33,285 nucleotides of DNA, from contig CAMLRG010000040.1 of assembly GCA_946482335.1 (NCBI GenBank), forward strand, positions 1 through 33,285, written 5' to 3'. The notes below the pieces were generated by a model. It was not told the origin of the DNA and did no database searches. It worked only from the letters and a program-made list of their open reading frames with translations. The translations under genes were made by a program, and so were the position numbers. Every line of letters starts with the position of its first letter. Position 1 is the first letter of the stretch. Of the stretch, positions 8,127 to 15,847 are shown in pieces. This stretch comes from an uncultured Duganella sp. Its GTDB lineage: Bacteria; Pseudomonadota; Gammaproteobacteria; Burkholderiales; Burkholderiaceae.

Positions 8127-8804
8127 ATGTCTGCTACCACGGACGCGGCTGACTTACGGGAGCTGCTGGGTTACATCAACAATTGCTGGGACGACGAGCG
8201 CCGTGCCTTGTCGCGCCAGATGCACGACAGCCTGGGCTCGTCGCTGACGGCGCTGACCATGCACCTGGGCTTGCTGACCTCCAAGCTGCCGCAGGAACCG
8301 GCCTTGCTTGACCGGGCCGCCCAAATGAAGAACTTGCTGCATTCGATCATCGAAACCAACCGCGCCATGCAGCACAAGCTGTGGAACGACAAGCTCGAAT
8401 TCCTCGGCATGCGCGTGGCCTTGGACGAGCTGGTGGCCGAGTTCGGCACGACCCAGCAAATGCAGGCCCGTTGCAGCCTGCCCGACGATGAGCCGGCCTG
8501 CCCGCGTTCGCACCGCGTGGTCCTGTTGCGGGCGGCCGAAGAAGGCTTGCGCAACGTCGCCGCCCATGCGCGCGCGCACCACGTCGACGTGATCGTCGAC
8601 GATCTCGACGACAGCATTGTCCTGATGGTGAAAGACGACGGTGTGGGCCTGGACGGCGCCGCCGGCGGCCACTGGCATGGCGGCCATGGCTTGCGCATGT
8701 TGCGCGAACGCGCCATCTTCCTCGGCGGCTCGCTATCGCTGGAGCCCAACGCCGGCGGTGGCACCCTGCTCACCGTGACCCTGCCCAAGCCGGCGGCGGC
8801 CTGA
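8127..8804 (+). CDS. NarX/DesK-type cytosolic histidine kinase (HisKA_3)
   Basis: This 225-residue kinase consists of a dimerisation and phosphoacceptor domain (HisKA_3, about 20-90) and an ATPase domain (about 130-220), with no sensor or membrane segment. The H box is RQMHDSLGSSL with phosphorylated His33, typical of kinases that pair with NarL/FixJ regulators. ATP-binding motifs are EEGLRNVAAHA (N box), DDGVGLDG (G1) and GGHGLRMLRER (G2). No NarL-type regulator is encoded in the window, so it is an orphan here. It may work with a separate sensor subunit or act as a free-standing phosphodonor. The ATG at 8127 lies in a poor ribosome-site context. Confidence 0.87.
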   Translation: MSATTDAADLRELLGYINNCWDDERRALSRQMHDSLGSSLTALTMHLGLLTSKLPQEPALLDRAAQMKNLLHSIIETNRAMQHKLWNDKLEFLGMRVALDELVAEFGTTQQMQARCSLPDDEPACPRSHRVVLLRAAEEGLRNVAAHARAHHVDVIVDDLDDSIVLMVKDDGVGLDGAAGGHWHGGHGLRMLRERAIFLGGSLSLEPNAGGGTLLTVTLPKPAAA

Positions 8805-8809
8805 CCCCG

Positions 8810-9241
8810 CTAGCGGCGGCTGCCGCGCTTCAGCGCCATCCAGGCCGACAAGGGCAGCGCCAGCGCACCCAGCCCGAACCACAACCATTGCGGCAGGTAA
8901 AAGCCGCGCTCCTGTTCATATGCCAAGCCCGGATCGATGGCGCGGTGCACCGCCGGCACGGCCGGGTTGACATATACCGTCACGCTGTCGCCGAGCCGGC
9001 GCCGCGCGCATGCCGCGCCATCGGCGCCATCGCTGGCCCAGCCGCGACGGTGCTGGCCGTCCCATTCGAACTGGTACCACCAGCGGCCAGCGTGCTGGCA
9101 GTCGAGCGCGACGATGCGGCCGGCGGCCGTGGCATGGTGGCGCGCCAGTTCGGCCACTTCCGCGGCGCGGTTGTAACAGCCGCCCAACAGCAATGGCAGC
9201 GCCGCGGCGCCCAGCAGCGCCGTATGTAGGCGGGACGGCAT
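8810..9241 (-). CDS. DUF3592-like lipoprotein with C-terminal membrane helix
   Basis: This 143-residue protein begins with a lipoprotein signal peptide: charged MPSR, hydrophobic core, and lipobox LLGGC, so Cys22 would be lipidated. Residues 42-100 (GRIVALDC... YQFEWDG... RRRLGDSVTVYVNPAVPAVH) resemble DUF3592-type beta domains. Near the C terminus a hydrophobic helix (about LPQWLWFGLGALALPLSAW) is followed by KRGSRR, so the protein may be tethered at both ends. Its ATG overlaps the stop of the NADH dehydrogenase gene by one base (TGATG), so the two are translationally coupled. A role near the respiratory chain is inference from that coupling only. Confidence 0.75.
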   Translation of the reverse strand: MPSRLHTALLGAAALPLLLGGCYNRAAEVAELARHHATAAGRIVALDCQHAGRWWYQFEWDGQHRRGWASDGADGAACARRRLGDSVTVYVNPAVPAVHRAIDPGLAYEQERGFYLPQWLWFGLGALALPLSAWMALKRGSRR

Positions 9242-10539
9242 CAATGCAGTTTGACCAGCGGGGTGGCGCGTTTGACGAGAAAGCGCGCCAGCGCCAGCAC
9301 GCCGGTACGCACCGTGCCCAGCACCGCCTGGTGGTGCAGCAAATGCAGGCTGACGTACATCATGCGCGCGAAAAACCCTTCGACGAACCAGTTGAAGCCG
9401 CGCAGCGATCCCATCAGGCTGCCGACCGAGGTCGATTGGCCAAACGACACCAGCGAACCATAGTCGCGGTAGGCATACGGCTTGTCCTGCGCCGCCTTGC
9501 CGCGCGCCTGCCGCAGGAAGGTCTCGGCCAGGTAGTCGGCTTGCTGGTGCGCAGCCTGGGCCCGCGGCGGCACCGGCTTGCCGTCTGCGCCCAGGCACTG
9601 TGCACAATCGCCCAGGGCATACACGCCCGCCACCCCCTTCACCTGCAGCGCGCCGGTCACTTCGATCTGGCCGCCTTTGGCGGTCGGCAAGCCCAGCGTG
9701 GCCAGGAAGGCGGGCGCGCGGATCCCCGCCGCCCAGACCACGACATCCGACGGATAAAGCTGCGCGCCGACGGCCACGTGGTCGGCGGCGATCGCCGTGA
9801 CGCGGCAATCGGTGACGACCTTGATGCCGCGTTCGTTGAGCAGCTTGAGGGCGGCGGCCGACACCCGTTCCGGCAGCGGCGCCAGGATGCGCGGGGCGCC
9901 TTCCAGCAGTGTGATGCGCACATCGCGCACCGGGTTCAGGTGCCCGAAACCGTAAGCCGTATAGACGCCGCTGGCTTCGCGCAGCTCCGCCGCCAGCTCG
10001 ACGCCGGTGGCGCCACCGCCGATGATCACGACATCGACGCCCGTGGCTTCCTGCTGCGCACCCTTTTGCAGCGCGGCACGCGTCAACAGCTTGAGCAGGG
10101 TCAGGCGGAAGCGTTCCGCGTCTTCGGTGGCATTGAGGGCAATGGTATGTTCGGCAGCGCCCGGCACGCCGAAATAATTGGAGGTGCTGCCGACGGCGAT
10201 CACCAGCGATTCATAGCCGATACGCCGTTCCGGCAGGACGGTTTCGCCGCCTTCGCTGGTGATGGCGTCCACCGTCAGCTGACGGTTGGCGCTGTCCAGC
10301 GCCGTCATGGCGCCATAGACATAGGTGAAGCCATTGTCGTGCGCCAGCATCTGGTAGGACAAGCCTTCCTGGTGGATGTCCAGGGTGCCGGCCGCCACCT
10401 CGTGCAGCGAAGGCTTCCAGATATGGTAAAGCCGGCTATCGACCAGCATCACCTGCTGCGGGCCCAGTCTGCGGCCCAGTTTGCAAGCCAGCTCCAGGCC
10501 GCCTGCCCCACCACCTACGATCACATATTTGCTCTGCAA
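9241..10539 (-). CDS. ndh: Type II NADH:quinone oxidoreductase (NDH-2)
   Basis: This 432-residue flavoprotein oxidises NADH and reduces quinone without pumping protons, as a peripheral protein on the inner face of the membrane. The N-terminal FAD dinucleotide fold is VIVGGGAGG (6-14). A second fold for NADH is VVIIGGGATGVELA (about 171-184). The C-terminal FAD contact is VYALGDCAQ. The AAHQQADYLA region is typical of NDH-2 quinone-site helices. The C-terminal 80 residues contain an amphipathic membrane-binding stretch (FNWFVEGFFARMMYVSLHLL). The start is TTG at 10539: it follows a GGGAGA ribosome site at 5-nt spacing, and no ATG occurs in frame before the FAD motif. It is coupled to the downstream lipoprotein gene. 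Confidence 0.93.
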   Translation of the reverse strand: MQSKYVIVGGGAGGLELACKLGRRLGPQQVMLVDSRLYHIWKPSLHEVAAGTLDIHQEGLSYQMLAHDNGFTYVYGAMTALDSANRQLTVDAITSEGGETVLPERRIGYESLVIAVGSTSNYFGVPGAAEHTIALNATEDAERFRLTLLKLLTRAALQKGAQQEATGVDVVIIGGGATGVELAAELREASGVYTAYGFGHLNPVRDVRITLLEGAPRILAPLPERVSAAALKLLNERGIKVVTDCRVTAIAADHVAVGAQLYPSDVVVWAAGIRAPAFLATLGLPTAKGGQIEVTGALQVKGVAGVYALGDCAQCLGADGKPVPPRAQAAHQQADYLAETFLRQARGKAAQDKPYAYRDYGSLVSFGQSTSVGSLMGSLRGFNWFVEGFFARMMYVSLHLLHHQAVLGTVRTGVLALARFLVKRATPLVKLH

Positions 10540-10595
10540 ATAATTCTCCCGATCCCGGCGGCGCGGCGGGCCGGCGGCCCGGTCCCGTCGCCGTG

Positions 10596-11033
10596 TTAAT
10601 CCTTATGCTTGCCGTGGCCGTGACCTTTGCCGTGGCCCTTGCCCGGATGGTCGTCGTCGCGGCCGCGGCCGCCATGGTCGCCGCCACCGCCGCGATGCTG
10701 TTCGCGGTAGCGCGGCGCGTATTCGTTTTCATACCAATCGTCGCGCACGAAATAGACGTTGCGCGTGCACGCGTTATATTTGCTGCAATGCTTGCCCCAG
10801 TTCTTGGCATGGCCCGGCGGCACGCGCAGGTAGAGCGGCTCGGCCACGATGCGGGCTGGGCGCTGGATGATCACCGGCTGCGGGTACAGCACCGGCGGCG
10901 GCGCCATGTTGCCGATGTCGATGCGGCCATAGAAGCCAGGCTGGCCGACCGTAACGGAGACGCCAACATCGGTGGCGAAAGCGGAAGTGCTGAGCGCCAG
11001 CATGGCGGCAGCGGCAAGGAGCTTGGTCTTCAT
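10596..11033 (-). CDS. Secreted His/Gly/Arg-rich protein of unknown function
   Basis: This 145-residue exported protein has a clear signal peptide (MKTKLLAAAAMLALSTSAFA, cleavage near residue 20). The mature part has a Pro-rich region (NMAPPPVLYPQPVIIQRP), then a conserved-looking segment PLYLRVPPGHAKNWGKHCSKYNAC with two Cys, and a tail rich in His, Gly, Asp, Arg and Lys (DHGGRGRDDDHPGKGHGKG). I have seen the PPGHAKNW-type segment in burkholderialean hypothetical proteins. The tail could bind metal or polyanions. A TATAAT hexamer (11041-11046) ends 7 bp before the ATG, so the mRNA may be nearly leaderless, but no -35 matches. A longer reading up to 11192 lacks a signal peptide at its N terminus and was rejected. 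Confidence 0.75.
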   Translation of the reverse strand: MKTKLLAAAAMLALSTSAFATDVGVSVTVGQPGFYGRIDIGNMAPPPVLYPQPVIIQRPARIVAEPLYLRVPPGHAKNWGKHCSKYNACTRNVYFVRDDWYENEYAPRYREQHRGGGGDHGGRGRDDDHPGKGHGKGHGHGKHKD

Positions 11034-11154
11034 GGTCGTGATTATATAAGTAGTTGAAAAAGTGCGTTGCGCGATGGTTATTGTACACAGGCAAGATATC
11101 GAATTTCGTACGCCAACGCACATAGCTTTACAAAATGCAACACTTCGAGACATT

Positions 11155-12729
11155 TCAGGCGTGGCTGGCCATGGCGGTGCGCAGTTGGGCAATGGCGTGC
11201 CGGGCCTGCGCGATGACCTTGTCGGCGATGCGCTTGCGCACCGCTTGCACGCGGCCCGCTGCTTCCGCTTCCAGCATCAGCGGGGTCAGCAACTGGGTGG
11301 CCGATTCGTGGAAGCTGGCCGCGATGCGGTCGAGCTGGCGACCAAAGGCGGCTTGCACGTCCTGCAAGCGCTTGCGCAATTCTTCCTCGAAAGCGCGGCG
11401 TCGGTCCTGGATTTCCGAGCGCTTGCGGCGGCCGGCGTCGGCAAACCACTTGAAGGCGCCGGCCAGCAGGACGGCACCGCCCACGAAGGGGGCGGCCGGC
11501 GCCACCACCGGCAACACCACCGCCACCCCGAACAGGTAGACCGCGGTGCCGGTGCCGGCGGCGGCCACCGCACTGCCCATCAGGGTGAGGTTGGCTGCCG
11601 TATCGACGGTTTGCGCCAGGCGGGTGCCGACGCGCATGCGTGGCATCAGGCGCGCCAGCGTGGCGTGGTGCTGGCGCTCGAAGACGGTATTCTGGGTCAG
11701 GCGGATGTCGGACTGGAACAGCGCCAGGTCATGCTGCAGCAAGTCCAGCACTTCTTCCTTGCGCCGCACCACGCGGTCCAGGCGCGATTCCATTTCCCTG
11801 CCAAAGCGCTCGCCGCTGGCGTGCTCGTCGGGTTCGGGATGGGTGGCCAGGGCCAGTTCGATGGCATTGCCGGCATCGTGCACCGCATCGTCGATATCCT
11901 GCCCCAGCATGCGCCGTTCGTAGGCTATGCGCGCATCGACCAGGGCCAGGCGCTGCTGCACTTGCTGGCGCAGTTGCTGGGCGGTGGCCAGCAGACCGGC
12001 TGCGCCGGCGTCGCAGGCGAGCGTGGCATCCTCGTGTTCGCGGTACGTCTCGATGCCTTGGGTGATGGTGGCGACCGTGCGCCCGACGGCGTCGCGCAAT
12101 TCCTCCGCGCTCATCAAGCCGCCATGGTAGCCGCGCGCATGGTTGAGCAGTTCGGCATGGCCCATGCTGCGCCCGAAGTCGGCCACGGCGTCGGCCAGGC
12201 CGCGTCCTTTCACCAGCTTGCGCGCCTGGTTGCCAAGGTTGCTGAGCAGGCGGCGCTCTTCTTCGGGGGGCAGGCCGAACAACTGTTCCGGCGTGAGCTT
12301 GATGTGCAAAGCCTTGGCGATCTTTTGCGCCAGCGGCCGCGCGGCCGTGCCTTGCAGCACCAGCAGCGGCTTCATCAGGTTATAGGCATTGTTGCGCGCC
12401 GCCACGGCCACCGTCGGGCTCGAACGCCCCAGCGCTTGCAAGGCCCAGTCGACCGTGACCCCGCATTCGATGGCATTCAGCATCAGGGCGGTGAACACCG
12501 CGGAGGCGCGGCCATCGCCGGCCAGGTCGGTCACGGCGGCAAACTGGGCCAGGGTCAGGGTGCCATCCGTGCTGGCGATGGCGCCCACGGTACGGGCCAG
12601 GCAGGAAGTGAAACTCTGGTCGGTGGAAAGGTGTTCGTCGAGGCAGCGCAACAGGACAGCGTGCTCGGGGACAGCCGGCGCGGAGGCGGCTGCAGTGGTG
12701 ACGCTGGCGGCTCCATAAGTGCTTTGCAC
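11155..12729 (-). CDS. Large helical membrane protein resembling a dynamin stalk without GTPase
   Basis: This 524-residue protein is nearly all helical. Residues 20-165 look like an alpha-helical TerB-like or similar domain. Residues 200-365 are long coiled-coil helices. Residues about 375-432 form a hydrophobic hairpin (LTLMGSAVAAAGTGTAVYLF... and FVGGAVLLAGAFKWF). It ends in another charged coiled coil (RRKRSEIQDRRRAFEEELRK) and a helical tail. This stalk-hydrophobic hairpin-stalk plan recalls the C-terminal half of bacterial dynamin-like proteins, but there is no P loop or other GTPase motif. The start is GTG 12729, with ribosome site GGAGA 4 nt before it. The gene is 51 bp after a small membrane coiled-coil gene on the same strand. 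I do not recognise a named family with certainty. Confidence 0.7.
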   Translation of the reverse strand: MQSTYGAASVTTAAASAPAVPEHAVLLRCLDEHLSTDQSFTSCLARTVGAIASTDGTLTLAQFAAVTDLAGDGRASAVFTALMLNAIECGVTVDWALQALGRSSPTVAVAARNNAYNLMKPLLVLQGTAARPLAQKIAKALHIKLTPEQLFGLPPEEERRLLSNLGNQARKLVKGRGLADAVADFGRSMGHAELLNHARGYHGGLMSAEELRDAVGRTVATITQGIETYREHEDATLACDAGAAGLLATAQQLRQQVQQRLALVDARIAYERRMLGQDIDDAVHDAGNAIELALATHPEPDEHASGERFGREMESRLDRVVRRKEEVLDLLQHDLALFQSDIRLTQNTVFERQHHATLARLMPRMRVGTRLAQTVDTAANLTLMGSAVAAAGTGTAVYLFGVAVVLPVVAPAAPFVGGAVLLAGAFKWFADAGRRKRSEIQDRRRAFEEELRKRLQDVQAAFGRQLDRIAASFHESATQLLTPLMLEAEAAGRVQAVRKRIADKVIAQARHAIAQLRTAMASHA

Positions 12730-12780
12730 AAATTCTCCGTTCGCTCAATCCAGGCTACATGCATTCTAGACCTTCCGCAC

Positions 12781-12954
12781 TCAGCAGCCAAACAGTTTCA
12801 CGATGGCGGCCATGGCACCAATCATGGTCAGCGTTTGCACCAGCATCCAGCGCAGGATTTCATTCTTGAGCTTTTCAAGCTTCAAGTCGAAACGCTGCTC
12901 CAGGCTTTCCAGGTCGGACATATGCGCTACCGGATCGGGTTTGTTCGAGGACAT
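12781..12954 (-). CDS. 57-residue coiled-coil single-span membrane protein
   Basis: This short gene encodes 57 residues: a polar N terminus, a heptad-like segment (DLESLEQRFDLKLEKLKNE, about 14-32), then one hydrophobic helix (about ILRWMLVQTLTMIGAMAA, 33-50) ending in VKLFGC. The plan matches short DUF1640/CCDC90-like proteins, in which a coiled coil precedes one C-terminal membrane helix. A strong AAGGAG ribosome site precedes the ATG. It lies between the Lrp-type gene and the large helical membrane protein, all on one strand (38 and 51 bp gaps), so cotranscription with the latter is plausible. Function unknown. Confidence 0.7.
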   Translation of the reverse strand: MSSNKPDPVAHMSDLESLEQRFDLKLEKLKNEILRWMLVQTLTMIGAMAAIVKLFGC

Positions 12955-12992
12955 GGTACGCTCCTTGGCCGGAAAATGTCATTGTGCCGCGC

Positions 12993-13487
12993 CTACGGTG
13001 TCGGCTCCGTGGGCAAAATCAAGGTTTCCTTGATTTCCTCCATGACGACATAGGACTTGGACTGCGCCGCGCCCGGAAGGTTCAACAGCATATCGCCCAG
13101 CAGCTTGCGGTATTCGGCCATCTCGTGGATGCGCGCCTTGATCAGGTAATCGAAGTCGCCCGACACCAGGTGGCATTCCTGCACTTCCGGAATGCGCAGC
13201 ACTTCGCGCCGGAACTGTTCGAAATGGCTGGCCGATTTCTGGTTCAGCGTGATTTCCACGAACACCAGCAGGCTGGCGCCCAGGGCGCGCGGATTGAGGC
13301 GTGCATGGTAGCCGGCAATCACCCCATCGCGCTCCATGCGCTTGACGCGCTCGATGGTCGGCGTGATCGACAAGCCCACCTGTTCGCTCAACTCCTTCAT
13401 GGCAATGCGTGCATCGTCCTGTAGCAAGCGCAGGATCTTGCGGTCGATCTTGTCCAGCCCGCGGACGGATTCCTTTTGAGTTCGCAT
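12993..13487 (-). CDS. Lrp/AsnC-family regulator, likely regulator of dadA
   Basis: This 164-residue leucine-responsive-type regulator has an N-terminal helix-turn-helix (about 11-60: LDKIDRKILRLLQDDAR... LSEQVGLSITPTIERVKRME), then a RAM ligand-binding domain (about 75-150) with VQECHLVSGDFDYLIKA, the usual effector loop. Proteins of this size assemble as dimers to octamers and bind amino acids. The gene is divergent from dadA across a 99-bp gap that carries a 15-bp Lrp-like operator at 13516-13530. This arrangement matches known Lrp-type control of D-amino acid dehydrogenase genes, so it is probably a DadR/Lrp regulator. ATG 13487 has an A-rich leader and no obvious Shine-Dalgarno. Confidence 0.93.
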   Translation of the reverse strand: MRTQKESVRGLDKIDRKILRLLQDDARIAMKELSEQVGLSITPTIERVKRMERDGVIAGYHARLNPRALGASLLVFVEITLNQKSASHFEQFRREVLRIPEVQECHLVSGDFDYLIKARIHEMAEYRKLLGDMLLNLPGAAQSKSYVVMEEIKETLILPTEPTP

Positions 13488-13515
13488 GAATTTTTACTGT
13501 TTTATCGCTTCTATA

Positions 13516-13530
13516 TAGTAACAAATACTA
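13516..13530. promoter_or_regulatory. Lrp-like operator between the Lrp-type gene and dadA
   Basis: TAGTA-ACAAA-TACTA is a perfect 5-bp inverted repeat with a 5-nt centre. Aligned to the published E. coli Lrp consensus YAGHAWATTWTDCTR it matches 12 of 15 positions and differs only in the three central ones. It sits 29 bp before the regulator start and 57 bp before the dadA start, where it could control both. Confidence 0.6.
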
Positions 13531-13586
13531 GTGAAACTTACATATCATAGCAAAATCACCCGACACAAATATTCCGGAGGCAATCC

Positions 13587-14876
13587 ATGCGCGTAGTTAT
13601 CCTTGGCAGCGGCGTCATCGGCGTCACCAGTGCTTATTACCTGGCCCAGGCCGGCCACGAGGTGACCGTGCTCGACCGCCAGGCCGGCCCTGCCCTGGAA
13701 ACCAGCTTCGCCAACGCCGGCCAGATTTCGCCCGGCTATGCCTCGCCCTGGGCCGCCCCCGGCATTCCCCTGAAGGCCATGAAATGGATGCTGCAGCGCC
13801 ATGCGCCGCTGTCCATCACCCCGGACGGTACCATGTTCCAGCTGAAGTGGATGTGGCAAATGCTTCGCAACTGCAATGCCGAATCCTATGCCATCAACAA
13901 GGAACGCATGGTGCGCCTGGCCGAATACAGCCGTGACTGCTTCAAGGTTTTGCGCACCGCCACCGGCATCGAATACGAAGGCCGCCAGCAAGGCACCACC
14001 CAATTGTTCCGCACCGAGGCCCAGCTCGATGGCGCGGCCAAGGATATCGAAGTGCTCAAGGAAACCGGCGTGCCCTACGAATTGCTGACCGGTGCGGAAT
14101 TGATGCGCGCCGAGCCGGGTCTGGCCGCCTCGCAGCACAAGCTGGTGGGCGGCCTGCGCCTGCCCAACGATGAAACCGGCGATTGCCAACTGTTCACCAC
14201 GCGGCTGGAAACCATGGCCAAGGCGCTGGGCGTGAAGTTCCGCTACGGCGTGGAGATCGGCAAGCTGGTCACCGAGGGCGACAAGGTCAAGGGCGTGCAA
14301 TGCGGCGCCGAGCTGGTGGAAGGCGATGCCTTCGTGGTGGCGCTGGGCGCCTACTCGACCCCGTTGCTGAAGGAATTGTTCGAGATCCCGGTGTATCCGC
14401 TGAAGGGCTACTCCATCACCGTACCGATCGTCGATGCCGCGAAGGCGCCGACCTCGACCATCCTGGACGAAACCTACAAGATTGCCGTGACCCGCTTCGA
14501 CGACCGCATCCGCGTGGGCGGCATGGCGGAAATCGCCGGCTACGACAAACGCCTGAATCCGCGCCGCCGCGAAACGCTGGAAATGGTGGTCAACGACCTG
14601 TTCCCGGGTGCCGGCAACACAGCCGAAGCGAGCTTCTGGACCGGCTTGCGCCCGATGACCCCGGACGGCACGCCGGTGGTAGGCCGCACCGCCGTGCGCA
14701 ACCTGTTCACCAACACCGGCCACGGCACCCTGGGCTGGACCATGAGCTGCGGTTCGGCGCAGTTGCTGGCCGACATCATGTCCGCCAAGCGTCCGGCCAT
14801 CTTCGCCGACGACCTGTCGGTGGCGCGCTACAGCCAGGAACGCATGCCGCGCCAGCCGCAACTGGCCGGCGCTTGA
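13587..14876 (+). CDS. dadA: D-amino acid dehydrogenase small subunit
   Basis: This 429-residue FAD enzyme oxidatively deaminates D-amino acids, classically D-alanine, to 2-oxo acids, passing electrons to the respiratory chain at the membrane. The N-terminal dinucleotide fold is [18 protein letters not shown], followed by [18 protein letters not shown]. The DadA-type segment [13 protein letters not shown] and the C-terminal FAD-binding [14 protein letters not shown] and [16 protein letters not shown] are all present. Length matches the family. A strong CCGGAGG ribosome site lies 7 nt before the ATG. It is divergent from the Lrp-type regulator and followed by a long palindrome that probably terminates it. 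No alanine racemase dadX follows, unlike in enterobacteria. Confidence 0.95.
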   Translation: MRVVILGSGVIGVTSAYYLAQAGHEVTVLDRQAGPALETSFANAGQISPGYASPWAAPGIPLKAMKWMLQRHAPLSITPDGTMFQLKWMWQMLRNCNAESYAINKERMVRLAEYSRDCFKVLRTATGIEYEGRQQGTTQLFRTEAQLDGAAKDIEVLKETGVPYELLTGAELMRAEPGLAASQHKLVGGLRLPNDETGDCQLFTTRLETMAKALGVKFRYGVEIGKLVTEGDKVKGVQCGAELVEGDAFVVALGAYSTPLLKELFEIPVYPLKGYSITVPIVDAAKAPTSTILDETYKIAVTRFDDRIRVGGMAEIAGYDKRLNPRRRETLEMVVNDLFPGAGNTAEASFWTGLRPMTPDGTPVVGRTAVRNLFTNTGHGTLGWTMSCGSAQLLADIMSAKRPAIFADDLSVARYSQERMPRQPQLAGA

Positions 14877-14883
14877 AAAAAAG

Positions 14884-14950
14884 GTCGGTGTCAGGTCTGT
14901 CAATCGGACATGGGCTGAGCCCGTGTCCGATTGACAGACCTGACACCGAC
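14884..14950. repeat. Near-perfect 67-bp palindrome, likely dispersed repeat and two-way terminator
   Basis: Left arm 14884-14915 and right arm 14919-14950 are 32 bp each, complementary except for one T:G wobble, with a 3-nt loop (TGA). The run of A before the left arm and TTTCTTC after the right arm would let it end transcription in both directions. It begins 8 bp after the dadA stop. The arm (GTCGGTGTCAGGTCTGTCAA...) contains GTGTCAGGTCTGTC, a motif I associate with REP-type palindromes scattered through Oxalobacteraceae genomes; that is memory, not a search. Short ORFs reading through it are artefacts. Confidence 0.85.
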
Positions 14951-14961
14951 TTTCTTCGAAT

Positions 14962-14991
14962 TTGGCAGTAACGGTGCCGGGGCCGTATAAT
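14962..14991 (+). promoter_or_regulatory. Strong sigma70 promoter giving a leaderless HDOD mRNA
   Basis: -35 TTGGCA (14962-14967, 5 of 6) and -10 TATAAT (14986-14991, 6 of 6) are separated by 18 bp. The predicted start is about 14998 and the start codon is at 14999, so the mRNA would have a leader of 0-1 nt. There is no Shine-Dalgarno before the ATG, which agrees with leaderless translation. Confidence 0.75.
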
Positions 14992-14998
14992 TTTCGGC

Positions 14999-15838
14999 AT
15001 GAATAAACTGGAAGCTTTCGGACACGTCGCCGCGCTGGCGATCCGCGGAGACCTTGTGTTTCCCACCAGCGTCAACGCCGCCTTGCGGGTGCAGCTCGCG
15101 CTGGACGATCCCGACTGCCCGATGGAGGATGCGATCAAGCTGGTGCTGGCCGAGCCGCAATTGGCGGCGCGCACCGTGTCGCTGTCCAATTCCGCCATGT
15201 TCAACCGCACCGGCGGGCCGGACATCACCAACGTCCGCAACGCCATCATGCGCGTCGGCTACCACAACCTGTACGCGCTGGCCGCGGCCATGGTGGTGCG
15301 CGCCTTCGGCAGCAAGATCGTCGACCCGGCCCTGCGCACCAAGGCCGAGCAATTGTGGCAGCACACCATCCACGTCGCCTGCCTGGCGCGCATCATTGCG
15401 CGCGAAGTGACCGGCGTGAATCCCGATACCGCCCTGTTCGCGGCCATCGTGCATGAAGTGGGCGGCTTCTACCTGCTGTCGCGCGCCGACGAATTCCCCG
15501 GCTTGCTGGAACCCGATCCGGAAAACTGGCAGACCGCCAGCGAGGAAATCATCACCCGCGAAGTGCTGAAGAAGCTCGGCATTCCCGTCGAAGTGGCAGA
15601 GGCGATCGAGAACCTGCGCGGCGGCATGCTGCAAATCCCGCCCGAGACCCTGCTCGACACCCTGCTGCTGGCCAACCATTTCGCGCCGGTGCCATCGCCG
15701 CTGGCGCCGCAGGCAGCCGATCCGGCACCGCATGACGAATCCGTGATGGACTTGTTCATCGATGCCGAAAAGCGCGCCCGCATGCTGGCGGAAGCGGAGG
15801 CCGATGCCTCCGCCATGAACGCCGCCCTGCTGGTTTAA
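14999..15838 (+). CDS. HDOD-domain signalling protein
   Basis: This 279-residue cytosolic protein is built on an HDOD domain (about 14-215), a fold related to HD phosphohydrolases but usually lacking the metal site. Typical features are PTSVNAALRVQLALDDP, LVLAEPQLAARTVSLSNSA, NVRNAIMRVGYHNL and LFAAIVHEVGGFYLL; the catalytic HD pair appears as HE (VHEVGG). The tail (235-279) is Ala- and Glu-rich. Known HDOD proteins link to two-component and c-di-GMP networks, chemotaxis or redox stress, but the direct target here is unknown. It is transcribed from its own strong promoter and ends 9 bp from the convergent hmp gene. Confidence 0.9.
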   Translation: MNKLEAFGHVAALAIRGDLVFPTSVNAALRVQLALDDPDCPMEDAIKLVLAEPQLAARTVSLSNSAMFNRTGGPDITNVRNAIMRVGYHNLYALAAAMVVRAFGSKIVDPALRTKAEQLWQHTIHVACLARIIAREVTGVNPDTALFAAIVHEVGGFYLLSRADEFPGLLEPDPENWQTASEEIITREVLKKLGIPVEVAEAIENLRGGMLQIPPETLLDTLLLANHFAPVPSPLAPQAADPAPHDESVMDLFIDAEKRARMLAEAEADASAMNAALLV

Positions 15839-15847
15839 GCGGTCGCC

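Noticed and set aside
10555..10590. GC-rich hairpin (GGGCC-GGC-GGCCC) between the His-rich gene and ndh as a terminator
   Set aside because: No T run follows on either strand; the stem may simply reflect local GC content.
11062..13053. 663-codon plus-strand frame spanning several minus-strand genes
   Set aside because: It crosses three genes on the other strand, has no recognisable domain, and is rich in His/Gln/Gly as expected of shadows.
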